From an uncultured Eisenbergiella sp. (lineage in GTDB: Bacteria > Bacillota > Clostridia > Lachnospirales > Lachnospiraceae), in contig CARDPF010000060.1 in assembly GCA_948960675.1 (NCBI GenBank), positions 1 through 13,283 of the forward strand: a DNA stretch of 13,283 nucleotides. The letters are read 5' to 3'. Shown here in pieces: positions 7,416 to 13,283 of this stretch. Under the pieces are notes generated by a model. It searched no databases and was not told the DNA's origin. It was given only the letters and a program-made list of their open reading frames with translations. The translations under genes were made by a program, and so were the position numbers. Position 1 is the stretch's first letter; every line of letters starts with the position of its first letter.

Positions 7416-8231
7416 TTACGGCATTTTTCTGTAAAGCGCCGGTTGGATATATTTGTATCTGGTAGCGGTTTTATCCACGCTTTCGGAATGTCCGATCAGG
7501 AGATAGCCGCCGGGATTGGTGGCGTCATAAAAACGGTTTACCAGCTGGTTTTTGGTATCCTGATCGAAATAGATCATGACATTACGGCAGAAGATGACGT
7601 CAAACTTGAGCCGGAAACGAATGGGATCCATCAGATTGAAGGTCCTAAAAATTACATTGGATTTTAATTCCGGTTTTACACTCCAGACACCTGGCTCCGA
7701 AGTGCGGTTAAAATATTTGGTTTTCCAGCCCGTTGGCAGTTTGGAAAGGGATTCCTCGTCGTACTGTGCGTTCTGTGCGGCAGTAAGCGCGTTTTGGGAA
7801 ATATCGGTGGCCAAAACGCGGGTATCCCACATGCCTGCCTTGGTACCGAAATATTCTTTGAGTATCATGGACAGGGTATAGGGTTCCTGCCCACTGGAGC
7901 AGCCTGCGCTCCAGATGCTAAGAACCCGGTCCCGTTTGGTTTTTTCCAGATAGGGTAAAATTGTATTGCGGAAAAAGTCGAAGTGATCCTCTTCCCGCAT
8001 AAAAAAGGTGTAATTCGTGGTAAGCCGGTTCAGCATGTTGTCAATATCGGTCGGCGTGGCTTTGGTGAGTATATCATTCACATAATCGGTGAAATTGGTA
8101 TATCCCTTCGAAACGATGTCATTGGACAGGCGGCCGACAATGAGCTGTTTCTTTTTGGAAAGGTCAATTCCGTATTTTTGCTTGATGAATGTGTACAGAC
8201 GTGTAAAATCTTTATCGCTGATTGTTAACAT
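7416..8231 (-). CDS. cheR: Chemotaxis protein methyltransferase CheR
   Basis: CheR transfers methyl groups from S-adenosylmethionine to receptor glutamates, opposing CheB in adaptation. The product has 271 residues. The N-terminal helical domain ends in TTNYTFFMRE (71-80), the usual motif before the catalytic domain. The SAM-binding fold shows WSAGCSSGQEPYTLSM (107-122), ATDIS (141-145), FCRNVMIYF (214-222) and GHSES (247-251). No C-terminal TPR extension is present. The ATG at 8231 has GGGAG about 8 nt upstream. The gene lies 22 nt behind cheW and 27 nt before cheB, so the three are almost certainly cotranscribed. Confidence 0.97.
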   Translation of the reverse strand: MLTISDKDFTRLYTFIKQKYGIDLSKKKQLIVGRLSNDIVSKGYTNFTDYVNDILTKATPTDIDNMLNRLTTNYTFFMREEDHFDFFRNTILPYLEKTKRDRVLSIWSAGCSSGQEPYTLSMILKEYFGTKAGMWDTRVLATDISQNALTAAQNAQYDEESLSKLPTGWKTKYFNRTSEPGVWSVKPELKSNVIFRTFNLMDPIRFRLKFDVIFCRNVMIYFDQDTKNQLVNRFYDATNPGGYLLIGHSESVDKTATRYKYIQPALYRKMP

Positions 8232-8253
8232 GTTCTTTCTCCCACTTTATAGA

Positions 8254-8748
8254 TTATGCAATAAGGGCCTCAAAATTGAGCACCAAAATGACTGTGCCGT
8301 CATCCAAAGAAATCATGCGGTTAGTGAGTTCCTGCTTGCTTTCTACCGGGATAGGAACCGTTTTTTTCAAATCAATGTCCTGCACCTGGGACACTTGATC
8401 CACGATCAGGCCGATGGTAGTGGCTTCGTCCTGCAAAATGATGGTGCAGCTGGAAGCAATGTTGTCGTAACAGCCCAGCCGGAGCCTAAGATCAATGATC
8501 GGAATCACTTCCCCCCTCAAATTGATAATGCCCCTGATGTATTCCGGAACCATGGGAAGGGGGCGAAGGGAATAATCGGTGACAATTTCGACCACGTGCG
8601 CATTATCCACTCCGTAATTCAGGCCGTTCGAGATAAAAGTAAGGTAACTTCTTACATATCCGTCATCGCCTTCCGCTTCGGGATCCGCAGATATGTCAAA
8701 ATTGTCGGTCATTGTATTTTCCGTAACGTTGTTATTGTTGTCAAGCAT
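8254..8748 (-). CDS. cheW: Chemotaxis coupling protein CheW
   Basis: CheW couples chemoreceptors to the kinase CheA in membrane arrays. The 164-residue protein has a polar, Asn/Asp/Glu-rich N-terminal tail (1-30) and then a single CheW-like domain. The signature IRGIINLRGEVIPIIDLRLRLG is at 71-92, including the conserved Arg of NLRGE (R78). The GLIVDQV segment (113-119) is also typical. The start at 8748 is chosen because a near-perfect AGGAGGA (8756-8762) lies 7 nt upstream; an in-frame ATG at 8805 would prepend 19 residues encoded largely by a hairpin and has no binding site. cheA ends 112 nt upstream. Confidence 0.95.
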   Translation of the reverse strand: MLDNNNNVTENTMTDNFDISADPEAEGDDGYVRSYLTFISNGLNYGVDNAHVVEIVTDYSLRPLPMVPEYIRGIINLRGEVIPIIDLRLRLGCYDNIASSCTIILQDEATTIGLIVDQVSQVQDIDLKKTVPIPVESKQELTNRMISLDDGTVILVLNFEALIA

Positions 8749-8755
8749 AATAGAA

Positions 8756-8762
8756 TCCTCCT
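8756..8762 (-). promoter_or_regulatory. Ribosome binding site of cheW
   Basis: On the minus strand AGGAGGA precedes the ATG at 8748 by 7 nt. It fixes the cheW start against the upstream in-frame ATG at 8805. Confidence 0.8.
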
Positions 8763-8779
8763 GATTGCTATTGGGCCAA

Positions 8780-8802
8780 GCCTGCGCGCTTGCCGCGCAG
8801 GC
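8780..8802 (-). other. GC-rich hairpin between cheA and cheW
   Basis: Bases 8780-8788 (GCCTGCGCG) pair perfectly with 8794-8802 around a 5-nt loop. It lies in the 112-nt cheA-cheW gap. No T-run follows on the minus strand, so it is not a standard terminator. It may mark an mRNA processing or stabilising structure that sets the cheA to cheW ratio (inference). Confidence 0.5.
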
Positions 8803-8860
8803 CATGGGAAAACGTAGTGGCGGAAGATATCCGCTGCGTGGTGGTGGTAAAAATTACCAC

Positions 8861-10957
8861 TTAAAGAATGGACTGTGCCGCATGGTACAGATTCAGGACA
8901 TCCAAGATGATGCTGATGTTGCCGTCGCCCAGAATGGTACAGCCACTAATGCCGGAATCTTTGATGTTAAAGTGATTCAAATAGTCGGGAAGCGGCTTGA
9001 CTACCACCTGCTGCTCACCGAGCAATTCGTCTATCAGGAGGCAGTAGGACTTTTCGCTGGTTTCTACCAGCATGATCAGTCCGTCGGTCACTTCCGTGAT
9101 GCTGTTGTCGATTCCGTAGAGCTTATGCAGACGAACCAGCGGATAAAAATCTCCCATACACCGGATTAGTTCATGGCCTTCGGAATCGTAGGTGACTTCC
9201 TCCGGCTGGACTTTCAGGGAGCGGATGACATTGGAGATCGGGATGGTAAAGATGGAACCGCCAACCGAAATTTCCATGCCGTCGGTGATTGCCATGGTGA
9301 GCGGAATTTTCAGGGTCATGGTAGTGCCTACGCCCAGTTCGCTGGAGATTACCACGGTACCGCCGATGGATTCCACATTCCGTTTTACCACGTCCATGCC
9401 AACGCCCCGCCCGGAATACTCCGTCACTTCTTTGTTGGTGGAAAAACCGGGTAGCATAATGAAGGAAAGGATTTCCTTTTGGCTGTACTCCTCTTCCGGC
9501 TTATATAAAAGTCCGTTGGCCTTTGCCTTGGCAAGGATGGTTGCAGGATCCATTCCGCCGCCGTCGTCGGTGACGGAGATAATGACCTCGTTACCGGAGT
9601 GACGGGCCGCAAGAGTGATTTCGCCCTGCGGGTTCTTACCGGCCTTGATACGATCCTCCACATTCTCCTCTATGCCGTGGTCCATGGAATTACGGACGAT
9701 GTGCATAATAGGATCGCTGATATTGTCCACGACGCCTTTGTCCACTTCCGTATCTTCACCGATGATGGTAAGGCGTACGTCTTTATGCAATTCCTGCTTC
9801 ATATCGCGGACGATACGGTTCATCTTCTGGAAGGTACCGGAGATCGGAACCATGCGCAGGGAGGTGGCAATGTCCTGCAATTCATCCGTCAGCTTGCGCA
9901 GCTGTCGGGTGTTTTTGAGGAAAGTGTCCAATTTGACATCTTTTAACTCGGGGGAGGATACCACCATGGACTCCGTGATTACGATTTCGCCCACGAGGGC
10001 CATGAGACTGTCTAACTTGGACAGGTTCACGGAAATTAAGTTCTGTTTTACGGAACCGCTGTGGGTTGCAGCGGGCTTTGATGCCGCATTTGCCGCAGTA
10101 GGGGCAGCGCTGGCCGCAGCAGGGGCAGTGCTGGCTGCAGCGGCAGGAGCCTCCGGCGCTGCGGGGGCAGATGCGGTAGGATTGTCGACAATTTCGTAGG
10201 AACGGATATTGTTGGTATCCTTGATAATGCTCGTGCCGATCTCCGCAGCTTCCTGGGAATCATAGGCGATGAAAAATCCATTCCGGATGATGCTTTCCGC
10301 AGAGTCGCTGTTGGTCTCGATATCTTCGGGGTAAAACCTGAAATCCGGGTTCACATCGCGCAGGGAGGTGACGAGCATAAATGCACGCAAATTCTCCATG
10401 CCACACCCCTCGTCAAAGAAAATATGTACAAAGCAGGCTCCTTTATCCTTGGGAAGCCCTTCCGGGGCGCCGCCGCTTGGAACGGCTGCGGTGGCCGTTT
10501 CGGCTTTGCCCGTGGCCGCCGCTGCGGCAGGTGCACCGGACTGCCCGGAACTGATTTTGTCCAGAAAGCTATTAATTTCCGAGATTATGCTGTCGATATT
10601 AGTACTGAGTGGTTCGTTATTCTCTACCTTTTGAATCTCCTCACGGAGTTGGTCGGTAGATTTAAACATAAGGTTAAACAAATCCGTCTTCGAGGAACTG
10701 TCGATACCTTCCATGCCATGCTCACGGATATAGAAGAACAAATCCTCAATGTGATGGGCGATCGTCATAAGGGAATCAAATTCCAGCATCGCGGATGAGC
10801 CCTTGATGGTATGCATGATACGAAAGATCTGGTTGACCTCATCAGAGGTGAAATCCCGGTCCTTCTCCGCATTGATCAGCAGTTCATCCAGCTGTTCCAG
10901 CAGAGAGTTGGTCTCAAATAGGTAAGTATCCAACAGGTTATCCATAGAGTTGTCCAT
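8861..10957 (-). CDS. cheA: Chemotaxis sensor histidine kinase CheA
   Basis: CheA autophosphorylates under receptor control and passes the phosphate to CheY and CheB. The 698-residue protein has all five domains. P1 (Hpt) carries the phosphorylated H49 in RIMHTIKGSSAM. An Ala/Gly linker (about 138-170) leads to P2 (about 171-257), the response-regulator docking domain. A second Ala/Pro linker (about 259-300) is followed by the P3 dimerisation helices (about 301-370). The P4 ATPase shows the N-box HIVRNSMDHGIE (419-430), DDGGGMD (464-470) and GRGVGMDVV (516-524). The P5 CheW-like domain runs to the end. The ATG at 10957 has AAGGCGGTG upstream. First gene of the minus-strand che operon, divergent from the FliK-like gene. 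Confidence 0.97.
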   Translation of the reverse strand: MDNSMDNLLDTYLFETNSLLEQLDELLINAEKDRDFTSDEVNQIFRIMHTIKGSSAMLEFDSLMTIAHHIEDLFFYIREHGMEGIDSSSKTDLFNLMFKSTDQLREEIQKVENNEPLSTNIDSIISEINSFLDKISSGQSGAPAAAAATGKAETATAAVPSGGAPEGLPKDKGACFVHIFFDEGCGMENLRAFMLVTSLRDVNPDFRFYPEDIETNSDSAESIIRNGFFIAYDSQEAAEIGTSIIKDTNNIRSYEIVDNPTASAPAAPEAPAAAASTAPAAASAAPTAANAASKPAATHSGSVKQNLISVNLSKLDSLMALVGEIVITESMVVSSPELKDVKLDTFLKNTRQLRKLTDELQDIATSLRMVPISGTFQKMNRIVRDMKQELHKDVRLTIIGEDTEVDKGVVDNISDPIMHIVRNSMDHGIEENVEDRIKAGKNPQGEITLAARHSGNEVIISVTDDGGGMDPATILAKAKANGLLYKPEEEYSQKEILSFIMLPGFSTNKEVTEYSGRGVGMDVVKRNVESIGGTVVISSELGVGTTMTLKIPLTMAITDGMEISVGGSIFTIPISNVIRSLKVQPEEVTYDSEGHELIRCMGDFYPLVRLHKLYGIDNSITEVTDGLIMLVETSEKSYCLLIDELLGEQQVVVKPLPDYLNHFNIKDSGISGCTILGDGNISIILDVLNLYHAAQSIL
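10095..10136. repeat. Imperfect 21-bp tandem repeat in the CheA linker
   Basis: Two adjacent 21-bp units (10095-10115 and 10116-10136) match at 18 of 21 positions. They encode part of the Ala/Pro-rich linker between P2 and P3 of CheA. Such in-frame repeats let linker length vary without damage to the domains. Confidence 0.7.
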
Positions 10958-10973
10958 AATTACACCGCCTTAT

Positions 10974-11001
10974 CTGTCAATTTTGGGTTGAAGTCCATAA
11001 T
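10974..11001 (+). promoter_or_regulatory. Weak candidate sigma-A promoter for the FliK-like gene
   Basis: CTGTCA (10974-10979) and CATAAT (10996-11001) are 16 nt apart and match 4 of 6 and 5 of 6 consensus bases. An alternative, TTGAAG (10988-10993) with CATTAT (11012-11017), is weaker. In this AT-rich 103-nt intergenic region such matches are expected by chance, so this is only a candidate. Confidence 0.25.
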
Positions 11002-11012
11002 ACAAGACATAC

Positions 11013-11025
11013 ATTATATATCGGC
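11013..11025 (-). promoter_or_regulatory. Candidate promoter -10 region for cheA operon
   Basis: On the minus strand 11018-11025 reads GCCGATAT, a 7 of 8 match to the SigD (sigma-28) -10 element. TATAAT (11013-11018), a perfect sigma-A -10 hexamer, follows with a one-base overlap. No TAAA is found 15 nt upstream (TTAT stands there), and no good TTGACA is seen. Either sigma factor could act; a transcript from here would have a leader of roughly 50 nt before cheA. Confidence 0.4.
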
Positions 11026-11060
11026 AAAAAATTAAGAAAAATAAATGGAGCAGAAAAAAA

Positions 11061-12698
11061 ATGTCAAATATTTTGAAAGTCACGACACCGCTTACCGGCT
11101 ATGAAAACAATACAATCCGCCCCAACCAGCCCACGCAGGAGGATATTACGGGGGTGCAGGCCCCCATTGTGCCGGATAAGGTGGTGCGTCCGGACGGAAG
11201 AAACGATGCCGGGGCGGATGCCCAGGCGCAGATGAAGCAGAATTTTGAATCCAATTTCAGCAACTTCATCAAGCTTTTGCGGGATTCCCCGGACGGCGTG
11301 GAGGATCTTGCCCAGCTGTTCCGTGAAAAAATGGCCAGTTTTGCAAAGAACGGCTTTGCCTCGGACGGGGCAGGGGTGCTGGCTGATTTTTTTAACCGCA
11401 TCGGGTTAAAGGCTTCTGATATGTCCGGGTATGTGCAGGAGCAGGTAGAGGTTTCCATGCGTTTTAAAGGGCCATTTTTTGACCTGATCCGGCAGGTGTT
11501 CCAAAATACCACTTCCGTGGAACTCAAATCGGGTATCCTTGACTTTTTGCGCAGATATGCGGATATGGCATCGGGGAACCATATTTTGCAGACGATTGAA
11601 AACGCGCTCAAGGAATGTCAGGGCCGGATGTTTTCCGGGCCCGCGGGTGAACTGGGCAAGCTGGTGGAACAGCTGCAGGAGATGAACGGCCAGAAAGGTA
11701 CGGACGCGGCACAGGGGCAGGAAGCTGGGCAAAACGGGCAGGCAGCAGAAAAAGCCCCCAAAGAAGGGGACGTGCGCGGGCAGGGGGTTGCAGGGGAGGT
11801 ATCCCAAAACGGGGCAGCGTCCAAAGAAGAAGGCGCCGGGCTTTTGGGCACCCGGCAGCAGGAAGCGGACGGCAGGGAAGAAAACGCATGGGGGCAAAGA
11901 TTGATTTCCAAGGGGGAGACGGCACAGAATGCCGCATTTTTAAAAGACAGGGTGCTCCCTTACCTCAACCGGTATATCACCGCGACCCATGACAGGGGAA
12001 GCCTGCGGAACCTCACCGTGCAGATGGCCTACCAGATTTCCCGCTATGAGAACGGCAGTATGGAAGGGATCAAGAATGTTTTCCAGAGGCTCTTGGGGTA
12101 TCAGGAGTTTCGTAATGCGTTTGGGGAACTGACGCCGGACGCGCTGGAGACGGTGCTGCGCAAGGCGGCCGATGACGGCGCAAGGGAAGATATCGGGAAA
12201 GGGATTTTACATATGATCCAATCCGGCCTCAAAGGGGAAGAGGGTGTGGAGCGCAGGCAGGTGGCCCAGAATTTTATCAACAGTGCGCTGCTCAACGAGA
12301 GCGTGTATATGCCGGTGCTTCACCTGATGCTGCCGATGGTGGTGGACGACAGGCTGATTTATTCCGAGATGTGGGTGGACCCGGACGCACAGGATGCAAA
12401 AAGCTTGGAAGAAGACGAACGGGCGGTGAAGATGCTCGTGAAATTTGACATAGAAGACGTGGGGTTCTTCGATTTGTTTTTCCTCTACCGGGACGGCAGG
12501 ATGGATTTGCAGCTGGATTATCCGGACGAATACCGGGAACGGGACAGCGAAATCCGGCAGGGAATCAGCAGGATTTTGTCGGAAAACAACATCCGGGTGG
12601 AGAATTTTGTGACGGGCTCCAGCAGGGAATCCATTCCGCTGACGGAGGCTTTCCCGAAATTGGTGGAAAGGAGGAACGCGGTGAATGTCAGGGTATAG
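11061..12698 (+). CDS. FliK-like flagellar hook-length control-type protein (YlqG-like)
   Basis: The 545-residue product lacks signal peptide and membrane segments. A helical conserved part covers about 55-190. A low-complexity Gln/Gly/Glu/Ala-rich linker (about 208-280) joins it to a second helical part (about 288-412). A C-terminal beta-alpha domain (about 415-520) follows, with LHLMLPMVVDDRLIYSEMWV, FFDLFFLYRDGRMDLQLDYP and a closing helix (IRQGISRILSENNIRVENF). This two-part plan with a flexible middle and the C-terminal domain recall FliK hook-length proteins. The following FlhB-like gene gives the same pair as ylqG-ylqH in B. subtilis. The role in substrate switching is inferred; it may not be the main FliK. 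TGGAG (11046-11050) precedes the ATG after an A-rich spacer. It overlaps the next gene by 14 nt. Confidence 0.65.
   Translation: MSNILKVTTPLTGYENNTIRPNQPTQEDITGVQAPIVPDKVVRPDGRNDAGADAQAQMKQNFESNFSNFIKLLRDSPDGVEDLAQLFREKMASFAKNGFASDGAGVLADFFNRIGLKASDMSGYVQEQVEVSMRFKGPFFDLIRQVFQNTTSVELKSGILDFLRRYADMASGNHILQTIENALKECQGRMFSGPAGELGKLVEQLQEMNGQKGTDAAQGQEAGQNGQAAEKAPKEGDVRGQGVAGEVSQNGAASKEEGAGLLGTRQQEADGREENAWGQRLISKGETAQNAAFLKDRVLPYLNRYITATHDRGSLRNLTVQMAYQISRYENGSMEGIKNVFQRLLGYQEFRNAFGELTPDALETVLRKAADDGAREDIGKGILHMIQSGLKGEEGVERRQVAQNFINSALLNESVYMPVLHLMLPMVVDDRLIYSEMWVDPDAQDAKSLEEDERAVKMLVKFDIEDVGFFDLFFLYRDGRMDLQLDYPDEYRERDSEIRQGISRILSENNIRVENFVTGSSRESIPLTEAFPKLVERRNAVNVRV
12667..12674 (+). promoter_or_regulatory. 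Strong ribosome binding site for the FlhB-like gene
   Basis: AAAGGAGG, inside the end of the FliK-like gene, stands 10 nt before the ATG at 12685. It supports the 14-nt overlap of the two genes and translational coupling. Confidence 0.7.
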
Positions 12699-13065
12699 GA
12701 ATTTGCTCAACAAAAAGGCAGTCGCGCTCAGCTACAACGAGGAAAAGAACCGTGCGCCGGTGGTGATTGCATCGGGCATGGGGTATATGGCGGAAAAAAT
12801 TGTGGAGGTGGCGGGGGAGAACGGCATCCCTGTCTACGAGGACGAATCGCTGGCAACCATCCTGACGCAGCTGGAACTGGGCAGTGAAATTCCGGAGGAA
12901 CTGTATCAGGCGGTGGTGGATATTTATGCGTTTTTCCTGCGGTTTGGGGAGAAGAAGGAACAAAAACAGCCCGAACCGGTCATGGAAAAGGCGCCTGTTT
13001 TGGAACCGGAAGCGGCTATTGTGCCGGAAATTGCGGAAGAAGGGCAAGAGGGGCCGGTGGCATAA
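12685..13065 (+). CDS. Stand-alone FlhB cytoplasmic-domain homologue (YlqH/FhlB-like)
   Basis: This 126-residue soluble protein matches the EscU/YscU/HrcU/FlhB export-switch family after the autocleavage site. KAVALSYNEEKNRAPVVIASG (11-31), then AEKIVEVAGENGIPVYEDESLA (36-57) and the ELGSEIPEELYQAVVDIYAFF segment (64-84) correspond to the FlhB C-terminal subdomain. The NPTH cleavage motif is absent (the region reads RNLLNK) and so are the four membrane helices of FlhB. A Pro/Glu-rich tail (about 91-126) follows. Homologues of this kind (YlqH in B. subtilis, FhlB elsewhere) can partly replace the FlhB C-terminus. A role in flagellar substrate specificity is therefore likely but inferred. It overlaps the FliK-like gene. 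Confidence 0.88.
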   Translation: MSGYRNLLNKKAVALSYNEEKNRAPVVIASGMGYMAEKIVEVAGENGIPVYEDESLATILTQLELGSEIPEELYQAVVDIYAFFLRFGEKKEQKQPEPVMEKAPVLEPEAAIVPEIAEEGQEGPVA

Positions 13066-13074
13066 AAGGTACCC

Positions 13075-13101
13075 TAAAGATTTTTGGGGAAGTGCCGATA
13101 A
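13075..13101 (+). promoter_or_regulatory. Perfect SigD (sigma-28) flagellar promoter
   Basis: TAAA (13075-13078), a 15-nt spacer and GCCGATAA (13094-13101) match the sigma-28 consensus TAAA-N15-GCCGATAA at every position. It lies entirely in the gap after the FlhB-like gene and points to the YjfB-type gene at 13163, giving a leader of roughly 55 nt. It predicts late, SigD-dependent expression of that gene. Confidence 0.9.
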
Positions 13102-13162
13102 AAGAAATAGAGGTCATATCTATTGAATACATTGTATCAGAACCGGGGAGGAGGACAAAATC

Positions 13163-13283
13163 ATGGATATGGATATAGATATCGCAGCAATGAGTATGAG
13201 CCTTGCAAGCAACCAGTTGCAGAGGAACGTGGGAATGGCGGTGGTCAAAAAGGCCATGGAAACCAGTGAAGTGGCGGTAGAGG
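13163..13283 (+). CDS. YjfB family putative motility protein, 3' end missing
   Basis: Only the first 40 codons are in the window. The N-terminus (MDMDIDIAAMSMSLASNQLQ, then a helix with VGMAVVKKAMETSEVA) matches the small YjfB family, annotated as putative motility proteins, which usually have about 60 residues beginning MDIAALSM. The biochemical role is unknown. The ATG at 13163 is preceded by GGAGGAGG (13147-13154) at 8 nt. The second in-frame ATG at 13169 is a possible alternative start. A perfect SigD promoter upstream supports expression with the late flagellar genes. Confidence 0.88.
   Translation, partial: MDMDIDIAAMSMSLASNQLQRNVGMAVVKKAMETSEVAVE

Noticed and set aside
1417..7421. The hexamer TTACGG occurs in three short intergenic gaps (near 1417, 3265 and 7416)
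   Set aside because: The contexts differ, one copy overlaps the cheR stop codon, and no longer shared motif is present; chance is the simplest explanation.
8749..8805. N-terminal extension of CheW from an ATG at 8805
   Set aside because: It would be encoded by the GC-rich hairpin, lacks a binding site and does not belong to the family domain, whereas AGGAGGA precedes the ATG at 8748.
8089..8817. Open frame of 242 codons on the plus strand across cheR and cheW
   Set aside because: It is antisense to two securely identified chemotaxis genes and shows no family features.
1..13283. Mobile elements, CRISPR arrays, tRNA or rRNA genes and defence systems
   Set aside because: No transposase, integrase, spaced direct repeats, RNA gene or defence protein could be seen; the window is a dense motility locus.

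Overview
The window is a motility and chemotaxis locus of a Gram-positive, flagellated, Clostridia-type bacterium, most likely a member of the Lachnospiraceae. Three things support this: the order flgK-flgL-DUF6470-fliW-csrA, the FliW/CsrA flagellin control pair, and a YjfB-type protein behind an exact SigD-type (sigma-28) flagellar promoter. The assignment rests on gene content and protein motifs, not on a database search.

Region 1 (1-6132, plus strand) looks like one transcription unit. It holds the 3' part of flgK and then flgL (the two hook-filament junction proteins), a DUF6470 (YviE-like) protein, fliW, csrA, and a large secreted beta-rich protein. FliW and CsrA overlap by 7 nt, and CsrA and the secreted protein by 4 nt, so translation is probably coupled. 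The secreted protein is the least explained gene of the window. A perfect 21-bp stem (6241-6288) closes the unit and separates it from the convergent genes.

Region 2 (6309-10957, minus strand) is a compact chemotaxis operon, cheA-cheW-cheR-cheB in transcription order. It encodes the receptor-coupled kinase, its adaptor, the receptor methyltransferase and the phosphorylation-activated methylesterase. No cheY, cheC or cheD and no receptor gene lies inside the window.

Region 3 (11061-13283, plus strand) diverges from cheA across a 103-nt AT-rich intergenic region. It carries a FliK-like protein overlapping a stand-alone FlhB cytoplasmic-domain homologue (compare ylqG-ylqH of Bacillus subtilis). 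A perfect TAAA-N15-GCCGATAA promoter follows, and then the start of a YjfB-family putative motility gene that runs off the window.

Together the genes cover late filament assembly (FlgK, FlgL), control of flagellin translation (FliW, CsrA), secretion-substrate switching (FliK-like, FlhB-like), and signal transduction to the motor (CheA, W, R, B). There are no rRNA or tRNA genes, CRISPR arrays, insertion sequences or signs of phage. The gene-free stretches are all under 200 nt.
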